Below, in pieces: positions 43,518 through 51,886 of a DNA stretch of 64,000 bases. This DNA comes from Palsa-504 sp963818225 (GTDB taxonomy: Bacteria; Actinomycetota; Actinomycetes; Streptosporangiales; Streptosporangiaceae): positions 166,168 to 230,167 of the forward strand of contig CAWFRO010000004.1 in NCBI GenBank assembly GCA_963818225.1, written 5' to 3'. Position 1 is the first letter of the stretch. Each line of letters starts with the position of its first letter. The position numbers were made by a program, and so were the translations under genes. Under the pieces are notes generated by a model. That model saw only the letters and a program-made list of their open reading frames with translations. It did not search any database and had not been told where the DNA came from.

Positions 43518-44120
43518 ATGGAGCCGGATGTGATCGCGTGGCCGGGCTCGCGCCGGGCCGGATCGCCGCACGCTCCCGCCACGAGGACGCCCCGCGCGGT
43601 GTCTTCGGACGAAGTCCTCGCCGGGCTGTTCTCGCAGCATTACGTTGCGCTGGTGCGCCTGGCCGTGGTGCTGCTGCAGGACCTGGCCGTTGCCGAGGAA
43701 GTGGTGCAGGACGCCTTCGTGGCGATGCACGGGCGGCGACTGAGAGATCCGGACAAGGCACTCGCCTACCTGCTCCGCGCGGTGGTCAGCGGGTCAAGGT
43801 CGGTGCTGCGCCACCGCACGGTTGAGGACAGGAACCCGCCGCAGCCGTTCCCCGATCTGCCAAGCGCCGGGCACGGGGCGATGGTGAACCCGGAAATGTC
43901 AGGGGTCGCGACAGCGCTGGGCACGCTGCCCAGGCGGCAGCGCGAGGCGGTCATCCTGCGGTACTACGCGGACCTGTCCGGGACGGAGACCGCAGCCGCG
44001 ATGGGCATCAGCGAGGGCGCGGCCAAGAACCATGCGCACCGGGGCGTGGCGGCGTTGCGGCAACGGCTAAACGGGTCCAGACCGATCCAGGGCGCCCCGC
44101 CGGGCTTTCCGCCTGGCTAA
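43518..44120 (+). CDS. SigE-family ECF sigma factor
   Basis: 200 aa from ATG 43518 (GGGAGAGGATTCGGGC upstream). Region 2 is LFSQHYVALVRLAVVLLQDLAVAEEVVQDAFVAMH and region 4 is LPRRQREAVILRYYADLSGTETAAAMGISEGAAKNHAHRGVAALRQ, typical of the SigE/sigma-70 family of actinobacteria. The 27-residue N-terminal extension is Pro/Ala-rich. No recognised anti-sigma gene is adjacent. It could direct transcription of neighbouring flavoenzyme genes (inference). Confidence 0.88.
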   Translation: MEPDVIAWPGSRRAGSPHAPATRTPRAVSSDEVLAGLFSQHYVALVRLAVVLLQDLAVAEEVVQDAFVAMHGRRLRDPDKALAYLLRAVVSGSRSVLRHRTVEDRNPPQPFPDLPSAGHGAMVNPEMSGVATALGTLPRRQREAVILRYYADLSGTETAAAMGISEGAAKNHAHRGVAALRQRLNGSRPIQGAPPGFPPG

Positions 44121-44172
44121 AGGTCGGAGCTAGAATTACCGGGATCAGTGCATGCGTCCCGGAGGTCCAGCT

Positions 44173-45690
44173 ATGACGACGACTGCACCCGCGACCGCTC
44201 CGGCCCAAGGCGCCGAGGAGATCCAGGACGCCGGTCACGTCGACGTCCTCATCGTCGGTGCCGGGGTCTCCGGCATCGGCATCGCGCACCACTTGCAGGA
44301 GCAGTTCCCCGGCCGGACGTTCGTCATCCTGGACGCCCAGGACAACCGGGGCGGAACCTGGTGGACTCACCGGTACCCGGGCGTGCGCTCCGACAGCGAC
44401 CTGTTCACTTACGGCTACCGGTTCAAGCCATGGCGCGGCCCGGCGATCGCGGCGGGCGAGGAGATCCTCGCCTACCTCGACGAGGTCATTGACGAGGACG
44501 ACCTCGGCCGGCATATCCGCTACCGGCACCGGGTCACGGCGGCCAGCTGGTCCACCGGGGATCGCCGGTGGACCGTGGAGGCCACCCGGGAGGACACCGG
44601 ACAGCGGCTGCGGTTCACCGCCAGCTTCCTGTGGATGTGCCAGGGCTACTACAACCACACCAAGCCCTTCCGGCCTCAGTGGGAAGGCATGGACCGCTTC
44701 CAGGGCGTGGTCGTGCACCCCCAGCGGTGGCCCGAGGACCTCGACCTGGCGGGCCAGCGCGTCGTGGTGATCGGCTCCGGTGCTACGGCCGCGACGCTGA
44801 TCCCCGCGATGGCCGAGCATGCGGAGCACGTGACCATGCTGCAGCGCTCCCCCTCGTACTTCTTCGCGCCGCCCACGACGCACGAGCTCGCCGTGACGCT
44901 GCGCGCCCTGGACATTCCCGAGGAGTGGACGCACGAGATCCTGCGCCGTCAGTACATGTCGCAATCCGACCGGATGGCCCGGATGTCACTGGAAGCGCCC
45001 GACAAGCTGCACACCTTCCTCATCGAGTCCATGCGCCCGCTGCTGCCCGAGGACTTCGACGTCGATAAGCACTTCACCCCCCGCTACCGCCCGTGGCAGC
45101 AGCGCATCGCCATCGTCCCGGCCGGCGATCTGTTCGCGGCCTTGCGCGAGGGGAAGGCTTCGGTCGTCACCGACACCATCGAGACGTTCACCGAGCATGG
45201 GATAAGGGTCAGCTCCGGTGAGGAGATCCCTGCCGATATCGTCGTCACCGCCACCGGCTTCAATCTGTCGGTCCTCGGTGACGTCGCGTTCACCGTCGAC
45301 GGCGAGCCGGTCGATTTCACCGAACGCGTCACCTGGCGCGGCATCATGATCAACGGTTTGCCGAACATGGCCTACGTCTTCGGCTACTTCAGGCACAGCT
45401 GGACCCTCCGCGTGGACCTGGTCAGCGACCTGGTGGGTCGCCTGCTGGCCAACATGCAGGACAAGGGAGCCACGATGGTCGTCCCCACGCTGCGACCCCA
45501 GGACATGGACATGCAGCTGCGGCCATGGTGCGATCCGGAGAATTTCAATGCCGGCTATGTCATGCGCTCGCAGCACATCCTGTTCAAGCAGGGCGATCGC
45601 GAGCCGTGGACCCACATGCTGGAGCACGAGCAGGAGGTGAAGATCCTGCCCGTGGCGGACCTTGACGACGGGACGCTCGTCTACCGCTGA
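44173..45690 (+). CDS. Baeyer-Villiger-type flavin monooxygenase
   Basis: 505 aa from ATG 44173 (GGAGGTCCAGCT upstream). FAD motif LIVGAGVSGIGIAHHL (about 20-35), NADP motif VVVIGSGATAATLIPA (about 200), and the Baeyer-Villiger fingerprint FQGVVVHPQRWP (F.G...H...W), with the CQGYYNHTKP region before it. Members insert oxygen next to a ketone to form an ester or lactone. It is not adjacent to a dedicated ketone pathway, but an alpha/beta hydrolase lies 0.7 kb downstream, which would suit hydrolysis of the product (inference). Confidence 0.9.
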   Translation: MTTTAPATAPAQGAEEIQDAGHVDVLIVGAGVSGIGIAHHLQEQFPGRTFVILDAQDNRGGTWWTHRYPGVRSDSDLFTYGYRFKPWRGPAIAAGEEILAYLDEVIDEDDLGRHIRYRHRVTAASWSTGDRRWTVEATREDTGQRLRFTASFLWMCQGYYNHTKPFRPQWEGMDRFQGVVVHPQRWPEDLDLAGQRVVVIGSGATAATLIPAMAEHAEHVTMLQRSPSYFFAPPTTHELAVTLRALDIPEEWTHEILRRQYMSQSDRMARMSLEAPDKLHTFLIESMRPLLPEDFDVDKHFTPRYRPWQQRIAIVPAGDLFAALREGKASVVTDTIETFTEHGIRVSSGEEIPADIVVTATGFNLSVLGDVAFTVDGEPVDFTERVTWRGIMINGLPNMAYVFGYFRHSWTLRVDLVSDLVGRLLANMQDKGATMVVPTLRPQDMDMQLRPWCDPENFNAGYVMRSQHILFKQGDREPWTHMLEHEQEVKILPVADLDDGTLVYR

Positions 45691-45737
45691 GTCCGGCCAT
45701 CAGCCCGGATGAAACCGTACCCGTGGGACCTTGCCGG

Positions 45738-46355
45738 TCATGACGGTATGAACGGCCCAACGACACCGGGTTCCTCGACACGGACCACGGCGTCGGGCGG
45801 TGCCTCCTGCCTGATCTGCCCGGCGAGTTCCCGGGCGTCGTCCTCGTTGTCAGCGCCGACGATGAGGAACTTCCAGCGCCGCACCACCGGCAGGCCCTCA
45901 CCTTCGAGCTTGCGCGCCAGCGCGACCGCCTCGCGGTGCGACGGGAACTCAACCCGGGCCTGCCATCGGCCGGCCCCGGCGGCCAGGGACTCGGCGGTTT
46001 CAGAGTCCACGAGCCGCTGGTGCTCGGCCTGCCGCTCGGCTTCTGTCTGCGGCATCACGACGTCCGGGCTCTCCCACTGCTCCTCGATGGGATGCCATCG
46101 ATGCAGCGCGAACTCCGGCTGAATGTCATGGTGAGCCAGCACGTCGCGGGCGACCCGCTCAGCCTCCGTAGCGGCGGTCTCGGTGCCTGCGTACAGGAAG
46201 ATCTGCGAGTCACCCGCGCCGACGACGATGGTGCGGCCGAGCTGGCGGAGGACATCGTCCTCCACCTCATGCCCGGACAACGCCCGCCGCGCCTGTCCGG
46301 CTTGCGCCTGGTCGGCCAGGGAAATGGTTACCCGCCAGTCATCGCCGTCTGTCAC
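45738..46355 (-). CDS. Conserved actinobacterial protein, two ferredoxin-like repeats
   Basis: 205 aa from GTG 46355. Two related halves can be seen: WRVTISLADQAQAGQARRALSGHEV and, from about residue 135, WQARVEFPSHREAVALARKLEGEGLPVVRRWKFLIVGADNEDDARELAGQI. Each has the strand-helix-strand order of a ferredoxin-like fold, so it is probably a duplicated small domain. The middle section EERQAEHQRLVDSETAESLA looks helical. No catalytic residues and no known role. It is convergent with the monooxygenase. Confidence 0.7.
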   Translation of the reverse strand: MTDGDDWRVTISLADQAQAGQARRALSGHEVEDDVLRQLGRTIVVGAGDSQIFLYAGTETAATEAERVARDVLAHHDIQPEFALHRWHPIEEQWESPDVVMPQTEAERQAEHQRLVDSETAESLAAGAGRWQARVEFPSHREAVALARKLEGEGLPVVRRWKFLIVGADNEDDARELAGQIRQEAPPDAVVRVEEPGVVGPFIPS

Positions 46356-46383
46356 GGCACGACTCTAACGCACTCGGGCCAGC

Positions 46384-47073
46384 CTAAACGGCTTCGGCGG
46401 CCGTCGTGATGAGCTGCGCTACGTCATCAGGGTGGGAGACCATCGCCACGTGACCCGACGGGACTTCCACGGTGGTGGCGCCCATGCGCTTGGCGAACTG
46501 CCGCTCTGCGTCGGGCGGGATGGCCTGGTCATCCTCGGCGACCAGGTACCAGGACGGGAGCGACTTCCAGGCCGGGACACCCATTACGTCCTCAAACGTG
46601 GACGTCGCCAGTGGCTGCTGCACGGCGTACATGACCCTGGCCTGCACTGGGTCAACGTCGGCCGCGAAGTGGTGGACGAAGTCGTCTTCCGGCACCCAGG
46701 CGTAGCCCTGCTTATCGATGTCCAGGTGCGCCAAGGCCGGCGTCGGCGTCCCCTGCGCCAGGAGCCCGCCGATGGACTCGCCCTCGTCCAGCCCGAAGGC
46801 CGCGATGTAGACCAGGCCACTGACATTCGGCGCGTCCGTGCCCAGGGCCGTCATGATCTGCCCGCCGTAGGAATGGCTGGCGACGATGGCGGGGCCGTCC
46901 TGACGCTCCAGCACCTGGCGCAGCCGGGCGACGTCAGCGGCGAGTGAGGACTCCGGGAACTGGGGGGCAGTAACGTTGTAGCCGCCCGCCTGCAGGCGGG
47001 CGATGACGGCACTCCAGCACGAGCCGTCGGCCCACGCGCCGTGCACCAGGACGATATTCGGTCGAGCACTCAT
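46384..47073 (-). CDS. Alpha/beta hydrolase (short esterase-like)
   Basis: 229 aa from ATG 47073, with AAGGATCACCGAT upstream; the open frame to 47166 adds an unrelated leader. The pattern IVLVHGAWADGSCW, IVASHSYGGQIMTAL (nucleophile Ser about 75), VAEDDQAIPP (Asp) and PSGHVAMVSHPDD (His) is that of the small alpha/beta hydrolases annotated as pyrethroid-hydrolase-like. It is a paralogue of the secreted protein at 48094. Likely an ester hydrolase in the cytosol. Confidence 0.85.
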   Translation of the reverse strand: MSARPNIVLVHGAWADGSCWSAVIARLQAGGYNVTAPQFPESSLAADVARLRQVLERQDGPAIVASHSYGGQIMTALGTDAPNVSGLVYIAAFGLDEGESIGGLLAQGTPTPALAHLDIDKQGYAWVPEDDFVHHFAADVDPVQARVMYAVQQPLATSTFEDVMGVPAWKSLPSWYLVAEDDQAIPPDAERQFAKRMGATTVEVPSGHVAMVSHPDDVAQLITTAAEAV

Positions 47074-47560
47074 ATCGGTGATCCTTTCCTCGGTAGCCGT
47101 CTTCACCACGGCCTCGTTGTCTGTTTTCCTCTGTTGAGGTGTTGCAGGCAGAACAATGCGGTGCACGCTCAGTTACGATGCGGAAATCGCCAGACAGCGC
47201 CAGCCTGAACGCTCATTGTGAAAATTTGCCCAGACACGGCTGCCGCCCTCGCTAAGGCGGCCCGTGCGGAAATTTGCAGAATCCTGCGGTAACCGGATAA
47301 AGTAGCTGCTCAAACACATCCTCAGGCTGCACATCTTCAACTGCCGAGGTCTGGGACAGCGTTACCATGGATTGTTCTTCCACCGTTGCACGGAAACGGC
47401 CTAATAGCAAGGTGAGCAGCAGTCGAGGCTCCTGGCCGCTACGTGACCGGGCGGCTGGGCGGCCGGGAATCATGTCAGGTCATCGCCCACGCGGACCCCA
47501 AAGCACCAGCCCGGTTCCGGTATCTGCGGAACGTCGGTCCCGTTGTCCGGAACGGCGCGG

Positions 47561-47604
47561 GTTCCAGGCGGTGCCGTGAACCGTTCCAGGCGGTGCCGTG
47601 AACC
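47561..47604. repeat. 22-bp tandem duplication
   Basis: GTTCCAGGCGGTGCCGTGAACC occurs twice in a row, 47561-47582 and 47583-47604, with no difference. It lies in non-coding DNA. Confidence 0.9.
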
Positions 47605-47878
47605 GGCAACGAGCCGGAAAACGCGATTACCTGACCGTTATGCGCGCCAGGTGTGAGCCAATTCCTGGTGCTTGTGGATCAGGCGGCCGACATATGATAC
47701 CCGGCCCGCCGGCCGCCGGCGAAGATCTGCGGGGCCCTTGCTATTTCCTGTTAACAGTGCGAGTGTGGTGGATGTCAACTGTAGTGCTGCTCCGGACCCA
47801 GGCGGTTAATGTGATCCTGGGGGTGAGTTCAGCAGATAGCAGTGGCTCACCTCGTGATCAGGACGATTAAAAGCCGCC

Positions 47879-47920
47879 GGGCCAGCCCGCTCAACCAGCA
47901 GGTCGCCTGGCCCCTTTTTT
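47879..47920 (+). terminator. Intrinsic terminator with U-run
   Basis: GGGCCAG (47879-47885) pairs with CTGGCCC (47907-47913), followed by C and six T (47915-47920). This is the only clear hairpin-plus-T-run seen in the window. The upstream segment 47822-47851 forms a second hairpin (GGTGAG/CTCACC). Confidence 0.6.
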
Positions 47921-48093
47921 ACGTAACGGCGAAGCTGCCGGCTGGCCCGCACTCAGGCTAGCGTATCCAGAGGATTACCCAGGCAGAATTTCTGTCTGGC
48001 CATTTTCTTTCCACTCGAGTTAGCGTAAATGCCCGAGCATTAAATCGCGCCGCCCTGAAACTATGTCCTGACGGCATCAAATGGGAGAATCGC

Positions 48094-48963
48094 ATGAGGA
48101 AGATCCAGCTGAGTCCCCGCCGCCTGTTCCGGCGGGCCGCGTTGATCGCGGGCGTGGCCGCTGCCGCAGGAGTGGTCGTCGCGGGCGCCTCTGCCGCTTC
48201 CGCTAGCTCATCCGGGCCTTCCGGCCACGCGCCCGGTCCGCTGCCCACGGTCGTGCTGGAACACGGCGCCTGGGCCAACAGCGCCAGCTGGAACGGGGTA
48301 GTGCAGCGGCTGCAGGCGGACGGATACACCGTCGACGTCCCGCCGAACCCGCTGCAGGGTCTGGCCTACGACCCGGCTTACCTGGCCGACTTCCTGCAGA
48401 CCATCACCGGCCCCATCATCCTGGTCGGGCACTCCTACGGCGGTGCCGTCATCACCAACGCCGCCACCGGGAACCCGCAGGTCAAGGCCCTGGTTTACGT
48501 GGACGCCTTCATACCGGAGCAGGGCCAGACCATCGGGGAACTGGTCACCATGGTGCCTGGGTCCTGCGTCGTGGCAGCCGACCCGACCACCATCTTCAAC
48601 CTCGTGCCGTTCCCCGGCGCGCCCGCGGGTGTCTTCGACGCCTACATCAAGCAGAGCCTGTTCCCGTCGTGCATTGCCAACGGCCTGCCCCGCAGCGAAG
48701 CAGACGTGCTCGCGGCGACCCAGGAGCCGCTGTCGACGATCGCGCTGAACCAGAAGTCGGGAGTTCCGGCCTGGAAGACGATCCCGTCCTGGGCGGTGGT
48801 CGGTACCGCTGACCACGCCATCCCGCCGGCGGAGCTGATCGCCATGGCGCACGCCGCGAACGCCCGCATCACCTTGGTGCCAGGTGCGCCGCACGTGTCC
48901 ATGATTTCCAACCCCGGCGTCGTGACCAGCGTCATCATCCAGGCTGCCCTCGCCACCAGCTGA
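48094..48963 (+). CDS. Secreted alpha/beta hydrolase
   Basis: 289 aa from ATG 48094 (GGGAGAATCGC upstream). The N-terminus has a twin-arginine-like RRLFRRAALIAGVAAAAGVVVAG signal and an Ala/Ser-rich region, so it is probably exported. The core has TVVLEHGAWANSASW, ILVGHSYGGAVITNA (nucleophile about Ser 112), VVGTADHAIPP and PGAPHVSMISNPG, the same triad arrangement as the paralogue at 46384. Two Cys (SC, PSC) may form a disulfide outside the cell. Likely an ester hydrolase. Confidence 0.88.
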   Translation: MRKIQLSPRRLFRRAALIAGVAAAAGVVVAGASAASASSSGPSGHAPGPLPTVVLEHGAWANSASWNGVVQRLQADGYTVDVPPNPLQGLAYDPAYLADFLQTITGPIILVGHSYGGAVITNAATGNPQVKALVYVDAFIPEQGQTIGELVTMVPGSCVVAADPTTIFNLVPFPGAPAGVFDAYIKQSLFPSCIANGLPRSEADVLAATQEPLSTIALNQKSGVPAWKTIPSWAVVGTADHAIPPAELIAMAHAANARITLVPGAPHVSMISNPGVVTSVIIQAALATS

Positions 48964-49050
48964 CCAATGGCCCGGCTAGGCACCGGCCTAGCCGGGCCCC
49001 CGCAGACGCGGCGCCTGCCCCGCCTTCGTACCACTGGATTGGACAAGGGA

Positions 49051-49767
49051 ATGAACGAGCTCCTGAACCTGGCGATCAAGGCGCACGGCGGCCTGGATCG
49101 CTGGAACACGGTCACATCGGTGCAAGCGGCCACGTCGATCACCGGCGCGATCTGGTACCTGAAGGGCAAGCCGGACGTCCTCAAGGACGTGATCGCGACA
49201 GCAGAAACCCGCGCGGAACGGGTAACCATGACCTTCGTCGGCCAGGACAAGCAGTCGACCTTCGAGCCCGGCCGTGTCGTCATCGAAAAGAACGACGGGA
49301 CCCTGATCGAGGCTCGCGACAACCCGGAGGCGTCCTTCGACGGGCAACAGCTGAACACGCCATGGGATGACATCCACGTCGCCTACTTCAGCGGCGAAGC
49401 CCTGTGGACCTACCTGAACACGCCGTTCATCTACGCCCGCAGCGACTTCAGCACCCAGGAAATCTCACCGATCGAAGTGGACGGGGAAACCTGGCGGCGC
49501 CTGAAGGTCACCTTCCCCGGCACAGTCAAAAGCCACACGCGCGAGCAGATCTCCTGCTTCGGCCCCGACGGCCTCCTGCGCCGGCACGACTACACGGTCG
49601 ACATCCTCCAGGGCGGGACCGGCCTCAACTACGCATCCGACTATCAGGACGTCGACGGCATCATCGTGCCGGCCACACGACGCATCTATGCCTACGAAGG
49701 CGACTACCAGCTGGTCAAAGAGCCCCTCCTCGTCGCCATCGACTTCACCGACATCAAACTGGCCTAG
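49051..49767 (+). CDS. Conserved protein with LolA-like pattern, unknown
   Basis: 238 aa from ATG 49051 (AAGGGA upstream); the frame from 48967 adds 28 residues from non-coding DNA. It starts NELLNLAIKAHGGLDRWNTVTSVQAATSITGAIWYLKG and has repeated short beta-strands (RRLKVTFPGTVKSHTREQISCFGPDGLLRRHDYTVDIL) reminiscent of LolA/LppX-like shells. No signal peptide. I have seen this type near alpha/beta hydrolases and flavin monooxygenases but know no function. It sits between the secreted hydrolase and the NTF2-FMO gene on the same strand. Confidence 0.65.
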   Translation: MNELLNLAIKAHGGLDRWNTVTSVQAATSITGAIWYLKGKPDVLKDVIATAETRAERVTMTFVGQDKQSTFEPGRVVIEKNDGTLIEARDNPEASFDGQQLNTPWDDIHVAYFSGEALWTYLNTPFIYARSDFSTQEISPIEVDGETWRRLKVTFPGTVKSHTREQISCFGPDGLLRRHDYTVDILQGGTGLNYASDYQDVDGIIVPATRRIYAYEGDYQLVKEPLLVAIDFTDIKLA

Positions 49768-49958
49768 CCGTAGCTGCCTGACGGGCGGAGCCGCCCGGCG
49801 CTGAGGTCGGGCGCGATTCATCGGCGCCAAGGCTGGACGTCCGCGCCTTCTCGGGGCGAAGCTAGCCAGCAGGCGCTCGGTGCGACGACGAGCGGGCTGA
49901 CCGACCGCCGTGCCCTGCAGCGCAACAGATGAGCGGCGACCAGGAAGGAAGTCCGCTG

Positions 49959-51770
49959 ATGACGACGACCGCCCAGCAGACCGAGGCCGCGACGGCGGTG
50001 ACCAGCTGGCTGGCCGGGTTCAGCTCGGCCCTGGTCGCGAACGATCCAGCCCGGGTCGCCGCCTTGTTCACCGAGGACTGCTTCTGGCGTGACCTCATCG
50101 CCTTCACCTGGAACATCAGGACCTTCGAGGGCCGCGCTGAGATCATCCGCATGCTCGAAGCCACGCTGTCACGGGTGCAGCCGAGCGGCTGGGCGGTCAC
50201 CGACGGCGAAGAACCCGCCGAGACCGACGGCATCACCGAGGCCTGGATCGACTTCGAGACCTCGGCTGGCCGGGGACAGGGCCACCTGCGGTTGCGCGAC
50301 GGCCAGTGCTGGACCCTGCTCACTACGCTCTATGAGCTCAAGGGTTTTGAGGAGCCGAAAGGCCTGCGCCGCCCTATGGGCGCTGAGCATGGCGTGAACC
50401 GCGACCGGACTACCTGGCTGGAGGATCGCGAGCACGAGACCCACGAATTGGGAGTCACCGAGCAGCCGCACGTGCTGATCGTCGGCGGCGGCCAGGCCGG
50501 CATCGGGCTCGCGGCCAGGCTGCGGCAGCTCAGTGTGCCCACGATCGTCATCGACAAGCGCGCCCGCCCGGGTGACCAGTGGCGTAGCCGGTACAAGTCG
50601 CTCTGCCTGCACGACCCTGTGTGGTACGACCACATGCCGTACCTGAAGTTCCCGGACAACTGGCCGGTGTTCTCGCCCAAGGACAAGATCGCCGATTGGC
50701 TTGAGTCCTACACCAAGGTCATGGAGCTCAACTACTGGCCGGGCACTGAGGCCAAGAGCGCCGTCTACGACGAGGCCAGCAAGGAATGGACGGTGAACGT
50801 CGAACGGGACGGCGAAGCCGTGGTGCTGCGCCCGAAACAGCTCGTCCTGGCCACGGGAATGTCCGGCAAGCCCAACATCCCCTCCTTCCCTGGCATGGAC
50901 AAATTCCGCGGCGACCAGCACCACTCCTACGTCCACCCGGGCCCGGACGGCTACCAGGGCAAGCGGTGCGTGGTCATCGGGTCTAACAACTCGGCGTTCG
51001 ATATCTGCGGCGCGCTGTGGGAGAGCGGCGCGGACGTGACGATGGTGCAGCGGTCATCCACTCACATCGTCCGGTCCGCGACGCTGATGGACATCGGTCT
51101 GAGCGCCCTTTATTCCGAACGGGCCGCGGCCTCGGGTGTCACCACCGACAAGGCCGACCTCATCTTCGCCTCCATCCCGTACCGGATCATGCACCAGTTC
51201 CAGATCCCGCTGTACGACCGGATGCGGGAACAGGACAAGGACTTCTACGACCGGCTGGAACGGGCCGGCTTCGACCACGACTGGGGCGACGACGGCTCCG
51301 GGCTGTTCATGAAGTACCTGCGCCGCGGCTCGGGCTACTACATCGACGTCGGCGCCGCCGACCTGGTGGCCAACGGCGAGGTGAAGCTCGTCCGGGGCCA
51401 GGTTGACCACCTGACCGAGGATGGCGTGGTCCTGGCGGACGGCACCGAGCTGCCCGCCGACCTGGTCGTCTACGCCACCGGCTACACCTCGATGAACGGG
51501 TGGGCGGCCGACCTGATTTCCCAGGAAGTCGCGGACAAGGTCGGCAAGTGCTGGGGGCTGGGCTCCGGCACCACCAAGGACCCCGGTCCCTGGGAGGGCG
51601 AGCTGCGCAACATGTGGAAGCCGACCCAGCAGGAAGCACTGTGGTTCACGGGCGGCAACCTGCACCAGTCCCGGCACTACTCGCTCTTCCTCGGGCTGCA
51701 GCTCAAGGCCCGCCAGGCCGGCATCCCTACCCCTGTCTACGGCCTGCAGGAGGTCCATCACCTCAGCTGA
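49959..51770 (+). CDS. NTF2-like/flavin monooxygenase fusion
   Basis: 603 aa from ATG 49959 (AGGAAGGAAG upstream). The first 150 residues form a SnoaL/NTF2-like domain (VTSWLAGFSSALVANDPARVAALFTEDCFWRDLIAF), followed by a flavin monooxygenase: VLIVGGGQAGIGLAARL (FAD, about 180), CVVIGSNNSAFDICGALW (NADP, about 345) and ATGYTSMNGWAADL. The F.G...H motif appears as KFRGDQHHSYVH. The fused family is known in actinobacteria and proteobacteria; the substrate is not. It may work with the neighbouring 238-aa protein and hydrolases. Confidence 0.88.
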   Translation: MTTTAQQTEAATAVTSWLAGFSSALVANDPARVAALFTEDCFWRDLIAFTWNIRTFEGRAEIIRMLEATLSRVQPSGWAVTDGEEPAETDGITEAWIDFETSAGRGQGHLRLRDGQCWTLLTTLYELKGFEEPKGLRRPMGAEHGVNRDRTTWLEDREHETHELGVTEQPHVLIVGGGQAGIGLAARLRQLSVPTIVIDKRARPGDQWRSRYKSLCLHDPVWYDHMPYLKFPDNWPVFSPKDKIADWLESYTKVMELNYWPGTEAKSAVYDEASKEWTVNVERDGEAVVLRPKQLVLATGMSGKPNIPSFPGMDKFRGDQHHSYVHPGPDGYQGKRCVVIGSNNSAFDICGALWESGADVTMVQRSSTHIVRSATLMDIGLSALYSERAAASGVTTDKADLIFASIPYRIMHQFQIPLYDRMREQDKDFYDRLERAGFDHDWGDDGSGLFMKYLRRGSGYYIDVGAADLVANGEVKLVRGQVDHLTEDGVVLADGTELPADLVVYATGYTSMNGWAADLISQEVADKVGKCWGLGSGTTKDPGPWEGELRNMWKPTQQEALWFTGGNLHQSRHYSLFLGLQLKARQAGIPTPVYGLQEVHHLS

Positions 51771-51782
51771 CCCGGTCCCGGC

Positions 51783-51819
51783 GGCCAGGAGGCCCCGGAT
51801 AATCCGGGGCCTCCTGGCC
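51783..51819. terminator. 17-bp perfect stem, bidirectional terminator
   Basis: GGCCAGGAGGCCCCGGA (51783-51799) and its exact complement (51803-51819) around TAA. It lies between the convergent FMO and secreted-protein genes. There is no U-run, as usual for high-GC terminators. Confidence 0.75.
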
Positions 51820-51886
51820 TGGGTTCACATTGCGGTTTGTTCTTCAGGACGCGCCAGCTCGGGCTTGTCCGCCGAAGGTCATCTGC

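Larger units (their letters stand above)
47074..48093. other. 1.0-kb intergenic region, possible RNA gene
   Basis: No protein gene is convincing. It contains a 22-bp tandem repeat (47561-47604) and a strong intrinsic terminator (47879-47920) with no clear coding sequence before it. A 38-codon reverse frame (47252-47368) and an 89-codon forward frame ending at 47870 are weak. Its unusual size for this gene-dense window suggests regulatory content. Confidence 0.5.

Noticed and set aside
47598..47870. 90-codon forward frame ending just before the intrinsic terminator
   Set aside because: No family, no clear ribosome site and weak codon bias; the transcript is more likely non-coding, although its stop is only 8 bp from the hairpin.
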